Position numbers and translations under genes: made by a program. From NCBI GenBank assembly GCA_002245135.1, contig NGBS01001195.1, forward strand, positions 1-56,572: a DNA stretch of 56,572 nt. The letters run 5' to 3'. This DNA is from Proteromonas lacertae (lineage: Eukaryota > Sar > Bigyra > Opalinata > Proteromonadidae). Below the pieces are notes generated by a model, which had not been told where the DNA came from, searched no databases, and worked only from the letters and a program-made list of their open reading frames with translations. Below, piece after piece: positions 36,932 through 48,867 of this stretch. Position 1 is the first letter of the stretch. The number at the start of each line of letters is the position of its first letter.

Positions 36932-38053
36932 TCAATAATACTCATCCAAGTGAGATTGAAATGCATCAACTTGTTGCATAAAAGGTTCAACAGATCCATC
37001 ATTATATTGTGTTCCTAACATTCTAAGCTTACTCCTATATTGGTTCAATTTACTACAATAAACACAATTCTTTTCTTTAATCGAATCTCTTTCATTTTTA
37101 ATCTTTTCATTAGATTCTTGTAATCTTTGTATTTCTAATAGACTACTCTGTACAATCTAATAATATATTACTAACAAATATACTTTCTCCATCTTATTTA
37201 TATCATTATCAGAATTAGTCTTATATCTAGTAATCTGTTTTTCATAATTCTCTCTTTCCCTTACTAAATTTACTTCCAATATTTTATTCTGTCTTTCTAA
37301 CATATTTCTACTTACAGTATTCCTATATTGACTTAACTCATCTTGTAGTTTTTGAATTTTTTCATTCATTTTAGCAATTTGACCTTCTCTCTTATTTAGT
37401 AAAGCTAAATGCTTTGTATCTTGAATTTCTATTTCTCGTCTTTTATTTCTCATTAATTCAAGTTCTTTGGTTAATTCTTCTTTTTCATCTGGCCATTTTT
37501 GCTCTAATATTGATAATTTGTCTAATTTTCTACCATCTTGTTTGGCTATATTGTATAGTAATTTGTTATCATTTCTTAAACTATCTATTTCCTTTTGCTT
37601 CTCCATTAGAGTCACTTCCAAATTGTTCAATCTCAAAATTTCATTTCTATCTTCCAGTTTTGCTTTTAGATTTTTATTTTCTAATTTGCACTGCTGATAT
37701 CTATCCATTAGATTATCATATTCCTTCTGTTGGTGTTGAGATTTTGTTCTACATTGATCTAACTCCATTCTTAATTTCATTTCAGTCTGTTTTTTAACTT
37801 GTAATTCTCGACTAAAAAGAATTATAATATCAATACCCTTCACCTCTTATTTCTAATTTCAAAGATTCGTCTATTATTCTTGAAAACTCCTTCAATTGAT
37901 ATCTTAGTAGCTCATTAGCTAGTTTATATTTTTGTAGGATATTACCAAGATCATCTTTAGATAAATCTTTGTACTATCCAGAAATAATACTCACTATATA
38001 AATACAGCCTCATCATTATCAGATGTACTTCCTCCAGATTCTTCTTTACTCAT
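36932..38053 (-). CDS. Long coiled-coil protein 1
   Basis: ATG at 38053 (MSKEESGGSTSDNDE). Exons are joined by introns at about 37976-38005, 37815-37846 and 37156-37180. About 340 residues, with a helical N-terminus ('LGNILQKYKLANELLRYQLKEF') then continuous coiled coil, ending at a stop at 36932 after 'HLDEYY'. A single CxxC (NCVYCSKL) lies near the end. It resembles centrosomal or basal-body coiled-coil proteins in style only. Confidence 0.58.
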
Positions 38054-38426
38054 TCAATCAAGAAATAAACAAAAAAAACAAAAAATAACAGTTTTTTGTG
38101 AGAAAAATCTATTCATTCATTTGTGTTATAAGGATAGTAAAGTATATGTTAAAATTATTAACCATTTTACATACATTTTTAGAGATAAAATAAACGAAAA
38201 TCAAAATTAAAATGACAAAATTAAGTCTTCTATCTCATCTTTGTATTGATTATACTAAATATAAATCAAAATTTCTTTTATTCTCTTCTTCATCTTCGGA
38301 TATATCCTAAAATGAAGATTAGAATAATAGAATAAATGTCAAACCAAAAGCTTGTCATACTTTTATATTCATCTTCTATTTAATTAAGCCTCAACTTTAT
38401 TTCAGTTACACTTTATTTCTTCTAAA
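38054..38426. other. Divergent intergenic region
   Basis: 373 bp between the start codons of coiled-coil protein 1 (minus) and the secreted protein (plus). It is AT-rich. A weak exon-like stretch on the minus strand (about 38220-38310) was not convincing enough to call. Confidence 0.45.
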
Positions 38427-39695
38427 ATGAGTTTCATTCTTCTATCTTCATTTAGTATGCTTGATTCATTTATATTTTAATATAGTCATTCTTTGCGTAT
38501 CTTCTGGGTTCTGTTTAGAACCTATTCCAGCAAATAAAGGGTTAATTCCAACACCTGATAATTACTACATGAGCTAGTGAACGAAGGTATGGAATGTTAA
38601 CAGATGGTCAGTTAGTTGAAGTGTTATTTGTTGATCCTGGAGATTTGGAAAGACCATTCTCTGCAAGATTATCAATGAAATATAACATAACAAGAACTGA
38701 TAATCCAACTGATAGAATGTCCCTTGTTGTAGTAAATAGCATAGATCCTGAATCATACTTAGAACTCAATAAAGACCAAATTTCTTATATGAACGGAGAT
38801 GCTTGGAAATGTAACTTGCCAGAAGATAAATTGATTTACAACTATTCGTATTTTATTTATAATTGTTGTTGTTATTATTTATAGTGATGTTTCTTCATTG
38901 TGTGACTATATTAAATCAAGAGCAAAGATGTATCCAGTTAATCAAAGAATAGAATTTCAATATAACCCTGAAACTGGTATTGTAAGAAGCAATATGAACG
39001 GAATAAATCATATTGTAGTAGATACAGATGAAGCTGATGAAATGATTGATAAATATTTCAAACCATCTATTCATAACATTGGAGATGAATATATTAAAGG
39101 TCAAATGAACATCACATATAAGAATTTAAAGGGAATGGTAAGAACATTATATCTTACAAATGAAAGATTATACCATTTTTATGAATTATACAATTCTAAC
39201 AATGAATTGATCATGAGAGGATATGCCAGATATTATATTACTAGAAGTAGTGATGATAGATTCACATATGTAAAAATAGATTCAGCAAGTAGCAAGTATT
39301 CAATGTTTGAATTTCCAAAAGGTGGAAATGAAGAAATATTAACTGCAGCTGGATGTACTAGTGTTGAAAAAGGTAAAAATTACACTGTTGAAGAATTAGC
39401 TGGTCCTTGTGCTCAAGTAAAAACATTAGTATTAGGTCAAGATGGATTTAAATACAATACCATGTTTGGAAGTTTAGATTCAGCTGCTAAGGTAGATATA
39501 TTTGAAGGTCTTGATGTATTTCAAACTAATGGTGTTATAATCAAAGGAACATCAGGTAGTGATACTGCTGGTGTACAAGCTTTAGTTAATGAAATTAAAT
39601 CTTTCGATTTCAATTTTGAAATGAATGAAACAGATGCTGGTGTTTCTGTAATACCATTCTTCTTATTAGTAGTTATGGCTATTGTAATGATGTAA
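38427..39695 (+). CDS. Secreted protein, probably C-terminally membrane-anchored
   Basis: ATG at 38427 starts a hydrophobic signal peptide ('MSFILLSSF', then intron 38455-38485, then 'ILCVSSGFCLEPIPANKG'). A second intron lies at 38848-38884. The ectodomain of about 330 residues has N-glycosylation sites (NIT, NYT, NYS) and Cys pairs. The last 17 residues (SVIPFFLLVVMAIVMM) are hydrophobic with nothing after them, which fits a GPI-anchor signal or tail anchor. One base too many around 38575 (TAG) breaks the frame between 'NYYMS' and 'SERRYGM'; this may be a consensus error. Family not recognised. Confidence 0.58.
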
Positions 39696-40403
39696 ACTAC
39701 TATATTGATAGAATTATTCTGTTGTTGGGATGACTATATCTTTATATATTTCAATTGTTAAGCTAATATATTATTCATAATTAAAACAGCTTTTTTTCAA
39801 ATTTCATTTTCTTCATAATTACATCGTCAAAAATAAATTCATCACTAAAATCGTTGTGAATATCCTTTCATTTTTAACTGTGAGATGAACTACTTAGCTA
39901 TATACCAAATAGTTTAAAAAGAAATATAATATTTAAAACATCCTCTGTGAAAGATACGTATATGAGTTTGAAGTATATGTTTACAGATTAAATAATACAA
40001 AATTAACATCATTTGTTACTTCAATCACTTGATTTATAAGTTATTACCAAAATATTTGCAACTTAAAATTATAAATTAAAAACTGACTAACTAATCACCA
40101 TTATAGATGAAGAATAATGTAATTCTTTATAAATAGGTATAAATCAACTATTTAGCTTTTACATTAAGTATCCACTCCTATTATTTCATCATCATTTAAT
40201 TTATTTGAATAATTAATTTATATGAAGTTAATATGAATATATATTAGTTGTGATAAGAATAAAGAGATAATTACATAAATGAAGTAATTACCATGTAATT
40301 TGTGTAAATGATATTTAATGATATGTAGAAGATGTTTTATGGAAAATAAACTCAACACATCATCGAAAGAATTAATGAATATAATTAGTAATAATAAGTA
40401 TAA
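39696..40403. other. Long AT-rich intergenic region
   Basis: This is the spacer between the 3' ends of two convergent genes (secreted protein, plus; surface protein, minus). It is strongly AT-rich. I see no credible exon, RNA gene or repeat in it. Confidence 0.6.
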
Positions 40404-43400
40404 TTACATTCTCACCTTACCAGCATTCTTATTCTTAGATGAAGGAAGTGTGATCCTGTCGTTACTAGAAGGTAATATCACTCTTTCATTGAATGAAGGA
40501 AATGCCATTTGTGAATTTATCTTTGTCATTTCAAATTCATTGATATTATCTTTCTTCATTCCATTCATTTTCGTTCTTTTTACATTCTTACGATTTATTA
40601 TACAACATATTATTATGATTATGAATAGTATAAATGTCACACATCCTACAACTATCAATAAGAATAGATATAGTTTACTTTGATTTTCATTATCATTATC
40701 TTTTTCAGAAGATGAAGAATCATTCATATCTGATAAGATTTCGATTTCACAATTATATAAATCCGAATCTTTATCTACTCGATTCTTTATTTCATTTTCT
40801 AATTCTTTGTTATTATCAATCAAATAATCAATGGCTGTTAATGTTTCATTATATTCTGTTTCAACTGTTTTTATTATTACTTTCAAATTAAACTCTGATA
40901 ATATTCTCATTCTTCTTTTCATCATTTCAATCTCAATTTCATTTGTTAATATATTTATACCTTGTTGTTTCAATAATATTGTTATACATTCTTTGATTAT
41001 ATAAATACTATTATCACTTAAAGATGATATTTTGATGTAAAGATAGAAGTATAATTTAACTATTTCATTAGTTGGATTTACAGTTGTTATATCAATTTCG
41101 GTAGTTGTTGGTAAAATAGTTGGAGTTTCACCAGTTGGTTTTACTGTTGGTTTAAGAGTTGTTGGAGGTATATTTCCATCATATATTGTTATGTGAATAT
41201 CTATACTCTTCTTTTTATAAGTATAACAATCGATTTCTATATCTTTATCAAATTCACATTTGGCTTTTCCATTCATTATTCCATCTTTATCAATCTTTAT
41301 ACCACATGGTAAACCAATTGCATTTATATATTCACATTTCTTTTCTGATGGAGATATATTTATAAATTGGCCTAATTTTAATATAATTGAATAAGTAGGA
41401 TATTCAATTATTGGCTCAATTTTAGGTAATATTGAAAAGGAAAAGGAAGAATAATAATGATTTCCATCCAATAAATCTATTCGAATTGTATAATTTCGAT
41501 TTTCATCTATCACTTCACTCTTTCCATTTATTGAACCATCATTCTCATTTATCATCATTCCAGGAGGAAGTAATGGACTTATTGAATATTTGGCATTTAT
41601 TATATCTTTGTGAAATGTTTTACTTTTCAATGGAGATTTGATTGATATTAAGACATTTTCATAATAATGAGTTTCAATTGGATTGTATAGAATAGGATAT
41701 TCAGCATCATAGAAATATAAAGATTCTGGAATTTCTTTTTCAAATGAACCTTTTTGAGTATAATACACTTTTAATAATTTCGTTTTATCAACATTTCCTT
41801 TCACATATACTATCTCTATTTCATAATCACCTTCTAATAATCCAATCTCATTAGTTTCTTTGTGATAACCATATCCAATACATTCGATTGTAGTTTCTAA
41901 TAATCTCAATTTACAATAATCATAACATTCTAATGAAATAATCACATTTCCAATCATCGAAGAATCAATATGAATATATCCTATATATTCACTTAAAAAT
42001 GAATAATTCAATTCTTCTGGTAAATCAGTCCATAATTCATCATTTTTATCATGATAGATATTCTCTTCTATTCTCTCTAATCGGAAATGTTTATTATCTT
42101 CAACTGATGATATATTAATTGCATTATCTAAATCAACTGAATCTAAATAATAATATTTCACTTTTAGTCCATTTTCATGATTTGAATAGGATTTATCAAA
42201 ACAATGAAGTTGAAATTCTGTTGATGTTTGACATAAATCTATATCATTCATTGATTTTATTACAACTATTTCATAATCATTTGAACAATTGGATATTATT
42301 CCTTCGATTGTTCCATCTGGTCTTATTGATAATCCATCGATATTTGGTGTTATTTCCCATTCAGATACTATTCCTTTATAACTTGGTTTTAGTATAATAT
42401 TTTCATTCTTATTTGATTGAACAAGTAATGTATTATATGATAAATGAGAGATAAGAAATCCACCACTAAATATATAATAATCTAATTGAGTATCATAATA
42501 ACTATCAGGTAAATTTACATTTACATAAAAATCATTCTCACCCTGTTTATATAATACTAAAAAACCAATTACATAATATCCCTTCTTTAGGTCAACAGAA
42601 TATCCTGCTTCATATTCAAAATTACCTAATGCAATCTTCATATTACTATTATATGACCTAAATCTATATTCTCCATCTCCATCTGCTCTAAAGTATCCTC
42701 TCATTCTTGCTATTCCATTCTGACAAGGATTCCACCAATCATTATAGCAATAGGAATATGAAGATGATATTGAAACACTACTAGATGTAATTCTTTTCTT
42801 TTCTTGAATTTTATATGTTCCATTTTCAAACTTACTCCAAATGTCTTTGAACTTCTTATCATAAAATGTATAATAATTATCTATTCCATCTTGACCAGAT
42901 TCTGCAAAATTTACAAATTCTAACCCATTTGTCATTTCTTTCACTTTCTTATACCATTTCAATTCTATCTCATATTTCTTATCTATTATGTATGTTATTT
43001 TTGTTGTATAATTTTCTTTTTCTTGTTTATCATTTATCATTCCATATATTCGACCATTCTTATCAACATTCAATCCATTTGGTATATCTTTTACTGATAT
43101 ATAAGATGGTTTATAATTACATATCAATTCTAAATCGATTTCAATTGGATAGATTCGAATATAATCAATTCCATAACTACATTTACCTACATCTCTTATT
43201 ACACTCACAAATATATCATATTTTGTTAAATTTGTTAATTTAACTGTATATTTCTCTACTATTTCTATACTACTATTTACTGTAACTATTTTACCATTAA
43301 TTGTTACTGATTCTGATTCTGGTGAAATTGAAGATATTTCTTTATCAAATTCAAATGTTTTTATTACACCCTGGATAGATTGATAGATAAAGATTTTCGT

Positions 43401-45180
43401 GAGTACATTCTGATTTATCAATATAATCTGACCAAATAGCAGTTTGATTTTCCTTATTATAAAAACATTCCTCTTTTCATAATTCCTAAATCACATTCTA
43501 ATATTGATGTTCCACCACCATATACTGATGGAAATCCAGATAAATCTTTCTCACAAACAGGTAATGGTTCAACATTTACTACAAACAATTTGAATCGAAT
43601 ATATACTCCCCAACCTTCTAAATATTTACGAATTTTTACCACTTCCATTTTATAAACTTCATACGATTTTTCAACAGGTAATGAATATGATGATATACTT
43701 TCACAGTTTGCTGTATTTAATCCTAAATCTTCATTTTCATACAATAATTCCCAATTTGGATTATCACTATCTGTTGATCCATATATTCGAATATGTTTTG
43801 GATGAGTATCAGGATCATTTGCACAACCACTTATACTAAACTGATTGAAATAATATGCTTTATTGTTTTTGAATGTATAAGTGATATTAAATGGAAACCA
43901 ATCAGATTCGATATGACTCTCAGTAAAAGAAGCTAAATGATATTCAATATAATCACTGTCAACTGAGAATATAGTATCTACATTCATAATATCAATCACC
44001 TCTTTTCCAGAAGCAGATTTATAAGTTTGTGAAATTGTATCAACTGTGGATATTTGAATTGGTGTAGATGTAATTGGATTACTTAATGATATTTTACAAG
44101 ATAATGAATCAACTTGATTGGATGGATTGGATAAAGATGAATGAATTTCTATTCCAATGTAGTTTATACCTTCTTGTATAGCTGTCAAAGGAATTATTAT
44201 TTCTTCATTTCTTCTTTCATTCTTTATCGCTGTTGTTGTTGAATCGATTTCACCTACTGGAAGATTTCTTCGATATATCTCTTTTCCATTTATGAAAATG
44301 ATTATTCCATCTTCAAATGTTAGTTGAAGTACTGGAAGTCCAGTTTGTTTTATATCATTAATGTTAAAGCTGTTTCGATAATATCTTGTTGTTACTGATT
44401 TTGGAGGAAATGAATTACTTTCTATCCAATTCTCTTTATCTCGAAAATCTGCCATCCAAAATTCATATGTTGGTTTTACATCACTATATGCCCAAATACT
44501 TTGGATTATATTGTTTTGAAGATTTCGAAGTTTATTATTTATCATTTCATTTTCAGATGAGTAGTTATACTTTTCTACATCTTTACTCTTTGATTTACCA
44601 TTTATCTTAAACTTCAATTTCATCTTATATTCACTCACTTTATTGACACAGATCACATTTACATCAAACATCGATTTTTGAGGATTTAATAATACAATTG
44701 AACCATCTTCATTCATTTTCACAAATTTAGGTAATTCTTTATCAGTATAACATCGCTCTATTTCTGTATTACATCGCGGAGGAGATAATGACGATGTGAT
44801 ATTCTCTGGAAATACTATAAACTCACAACTTGTGCCATAACTACATTTCTCAAATCTTTCATATACACCCAATTTAAATTCTATTTTCTCAAACACTTCA
44901 CCATTCACATGAGATTTCATTATTATGGTCTCCGCTTTGAAAGTAGATTTTGTAAATCCAGCAATTCTACAGTCTTTCTTCAAATATAATCCATCTGGTA
45001 ATATATTATCAACTGAACATCCTTCACTGTACTTAAATGGAGAACAAACTTCGATTTCACTTCCAACTAACAAATTTACTTCTTCACTCAACTTCATACA
45101 TGGATAACATAACACTATATATTATAATACCACATAAATTTTATACCTTCATTGATTAACAAAAGTAACAGTAACAACAT
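40404..45180 (-). CDS. Second mosaic surface protein, type I membrane
   Basis: Exon 1 (45180-45147) encodes the signal peptide MLLLLLLLINE; a 32-nt phase-1 intron (45146-45115) joins it to the long frame ending at 43457, which continues in frame 43421-40404. Modules: the same jelly-roll-like domain as the gene at 1-9491 ('FINGKEIYRRN', 'IGIEIHSS'); a discoidin-like stretch; the four-Cys module; two PA14-like domains ('MRGYFRADGDGEYRFRS' and around 'LWTDLPEELNYSF'); and putative-Ig repeats. Then come a Thr/Pro stalk, a SEA-like stretch, a membrane helix (LFLLIVVGCVTFILFIIIII) and a basic tail. The four-Cys motif is restored if one G near 43468 is skipped; another frame change or an intron follows before 43380. 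Probably an adhesin. Confidence 0.78.
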
Positions 45181-45252
45181 TTCAAATTTTGTATTTTTAT
45201 GTATTTGTGTATTATCACTCAGAATGTCTTTCAAAAATATCAAATGAAATAA

Positions 45253-48200
45253 TTAATGCTTATTACTAATTATACATCTGAATAGTTCAGCATACTTTTC
45301 TACAACGTTACAGCATGAATCAACAGACACAGTTTCAAAGAGATCCTAGATTGTTAGATATTGCTTAAATTATACATACTTTTTCAAAATCCAGGCATTT
45401 TGATTGATCAAATCCAACTAATAATTGTTTGATGAAATATTCTTCTAAAAATGGTTTTACTTCATCTTTAAAACCTCTTATCAAATAAAATAAAATTGAA
45501 GATAGGCTTTTGTTGTATAATAAATATCTGATTGGAATTGAAGTAAATTCAATTAACTATATATACATAATAATATAAATAAATATACAAACTGCTTCAT
45601 TAATTCAATAGAATATTTCTGAATGACAACTACACAATCACTTCTATTTTGAAAAACAAATAAATTATTCCAAAACAAATGAATGTTTTGATAAGCATAT
45701 GATTCTTCAAATATTAGTAAAGAAATATTATAATTTATAATAGTTTCAAAAATAGGAGTTTTAATGAAACTAGTCTCCTTAATAGATAACACAGTAGATA
45801 TTAGATTGAAATAATCATCAATTATATCAGGATTATCAATACACAAATCCATTGTATTAAATGTATTAATTGTCTTTTGTGTAATTGGCGTTAATAAATC
45901 AATATAACTTTCAAATTTTGATTTATAACTCCTAATTATAGTTGTTAGAAGTTGTAAAAGTCCACTTGATGGGTAAATATTATAATATTCCTCAATTATT
46001 TTACATAAATGAGGAATATGGATTAAAAATGAATCTAATGTTGTTTTGATAAATGAAATAATTAATTGTGAATATTTATCGATAATACATTGATTTCCTT
46101 TAGAGATAGTAAGGACTTTATCTAATGTTGGTGATAATAAGTTATAGAATTCAATATATGGATTTGAAGTGACTAAAAATTGAGGTGGAATAGTATAAGA
46201 TACAGTAATTTTCTATTTATATAGAAATTATAAAACAAATATACTGAAATTCTTACGAAATATTCTGATATCAAAAATATATCATTTGGATTCTCTTCTA
46301 TCAGTTTATTCAAGTCATTTAAAGTAGATAAAAGTATATTCTGTAACATTTTAATTCCATCAGTAGGAGTCATAGTTGACATTAATTCACATATTCCTGT
46401 TATTAACAACTTTTGTTCAGCAACACCCATATTATTGAAAAATGAATAAAGTGATAAAATATCATCTATAAGAATTATATATAAAGACATTTTTATATAT
46501 ATTCATACTAACAAATGGTGTTTTTGCTATACTCTTTGATGAATTAACTAATAGAAGTTGTAAAGTTGAAATACAACATTTTGTCACCTATTATTGATGT
46601 ATATAAATAATAATACCATTTGATTTGATTTTAGTATTGTTAAGACATAAGAAACAAGTGTAGTAAAGGTATTAAAATCTCTTTCTATATACCATGAATA
46701 ATAACCAATAAAACTGATCGTTTCATGAAACAGAGTAATTGGGCTGTTAAATGATTGAAGATTTGTTATGATTTGATCTAATAATGGAATTGAAAGGTTA
46801 TTCTTGCCAAAAAAGTCTTTAAAAAGTGGAAAAGTGAATTTTAAACTGTAACAAAATGCTTCTAGTACATACCAGCTTCCACATTCAGTATACTATTATA
46901 TAAGAGATAAATAATCAACTATACATTCTTAACTCCATTATTATACATATTTTCTAAGGTGATAATACAATCTTGATATTGTAAAAGTAAAGATATGGAT
47001 GTTAAGACACTCTATGTTCATTACATTATATTAATTCATACAGATAAATCTTTTCGGTATATATTCCATTCTCTTATTTCTTCTTTTGTCATATCTGTAT
47101 AAGACTAATAAAACAATAAAATAATAAATATACTGTTGGAAAGATAATCCTTGTTAAAACATTTTGCAGTAGTGATATAAAAATCGATTTATATTTTTCG
47201 ACATGAATTATCTTAGTTTGTAGTTTTTTGATTTTACTCATATTCAAACAGAATCCTTTCCAATATAATAAAGGTAATCTGTTCAATTCTTCATCTTCAT
47301 CTTCGGATAATAATATCAATAACTAATATACAATAATCTAAAATATAACATACTTCTAATAATGGAGTATAATTTGAATTCACATCCAATATATACTTTT
47401 CTGTTGATTCTGCAATTTCGATAAACAATTTTCCTAAACCCTTTTCTATATATATATATTCATAATATAATATTTATATACTTATCTCATTATCAGTAGA
47501 ATTAATATAGAATGATTTCAGATTAATAACTTGATGATATATTTCGGCAATCACTTCATTCTTCTGTTTGGTACTATATTTCTTTATTAGACTTGTTATT
47601 AATTCAACTGCATTTTCAAATACATCATTATTATTCAAACATTAAATATTAAAATTAAAAAAAACATAAACATGTTTGTTAAAAAAAATGTTATACAAAA
47701 AAAAGATATATTGAAAATAAATAACAATAATTGAGATTGTTGAAATATTATTGCACTTATACAATCACAATCAACCCACACTTTTATACATTTAATCATA
47801 TTATTAATTAGTTGAATATCTGAGGTAGTTTGCAGTTGTGATATTAATTGCAATACTTTTGAACCATTCTTCTTTACTGTTGTTAAAAACACTTCATATT
47901 GATCTTCATTAACATTTATCTAAATTCATAATAATTAAATGTTTAGATATTCTTTATATACATTAATTTTATCATAATAAACAGTGGATGGAAAAGCTCC
48001 AAGCAATTCAAACAAAAGATTTAGATTATTTTGAAATCTTGTAAATAATGGAACTATCGGATCATAATTCTTTGGTATTTGCACTGATAATACTGAATAA
48101 GCTAGTGTCAATTCACTTCTACAATTGGATGGACCTAAGTATGAAATAATGTGACAAAATATACCATTAGCAAATTTTACTATACCATTTAATATAAATT

Positions 48201-48480
48201 CAGCTATAGTATTAATAGACTCTGCTGGCACATCCAAAAAACTTGTTTCTAACTTTCTCAACAAAGTCTTTGAGCCAATAAAAGCATATTCCATTTCTGG
48301 ACATTGTATAAGTTGCATTGATATATCCCATGCTTCTTTTGATTGTTGGAACAACAGAATTTGTTTATTAGCTTGTTGTAATACTTCATTATTGGGTGGA
48401 AGCATATAGTAACTATTCATATTTTATTTAAAATGCAATACAGAAATTATTTTCTTCAAAGAATCGAAAGTAAAAGACAT
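45253..48480 (-). CDS. Importin-13/transportin-3-like nuclear transport receptor
   Basis: ATG at 48480 (MSFTFDSLKKIIS), then a 29-nt intron; joining to the next exon needs a one-base shift. Exon 2 gives the diagnostic importin-beta N-terminus 'LPPNNEVLQQANKQILLFQQSKEAWDIS', followed by 'EYAFIGSKTLLRKL', as in Mtr10/TNPO3/IPO13. Then come more than ten small exons of HEAT-like helices over 48 to 45.3 kb, ending about 45253 ('LFRCIISNKH'). Total about 900 residues, the family size. These receptors carry SR proteins, histones or other cargo into the nucleus with Ran. Many introns are 28-40 nt and I have not fixed every one. The family is clear; the exact orthologue is not. Confidence 0.72.
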
Positions 48481-48867
48481 TTTAATGAATTATGAAACGA
48501 ATATATTTTCAATTATATTAAAAATTATGTATTTATGTATTTAATTCTTTTGATGGTGTGTGAAATTATTATTTTTATCATACACAATATTTTACTGTGT
48601 TTAAATAATTCATTTTCATTTTTTTAAAATTTCGTGAAACGTTTTTTATAAAAATTGAAGTAACGACTATATTTACAATAATTAAAAATCTCAATAAACA
48701 CTAATCATACATCTACTGTAATGTGCAAATCAAATAAACAATAACACCTTCTGCACAAAAAATATGATAGCTAGAAGGATTGCATCTTATTCATCTCAAA
48801 AAATGGACTTTAAACTGTAACTGCCAAACCCAAAATTTTTAGATTTAATTAATAATTCCTCATAGAT
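48481..48867. promoter_or_regulatory. Divergent promoter region
   Basis: 387 bp between the start codons of the importin-like gene (minus) and the C2-like/zinc-ribbon gene (plus). It is rich in A/T runs; no gene or defined site is seen. Confidence 0.4.

Noticed and set aside
38220-38420. A small minus-strand gene between the coiled-coil and secreted genes
   Set aside because: Only a short acidic exon-like stretch could be read; no start, no convincing splice chain and no family match.
39696-40403. Possible RNA gene in the long spacer
   Set aside because: No tRNA cloverleaf elements (no GGTTCGA-like box) or other recognisable RNA motif; plain AT-rich sequence.
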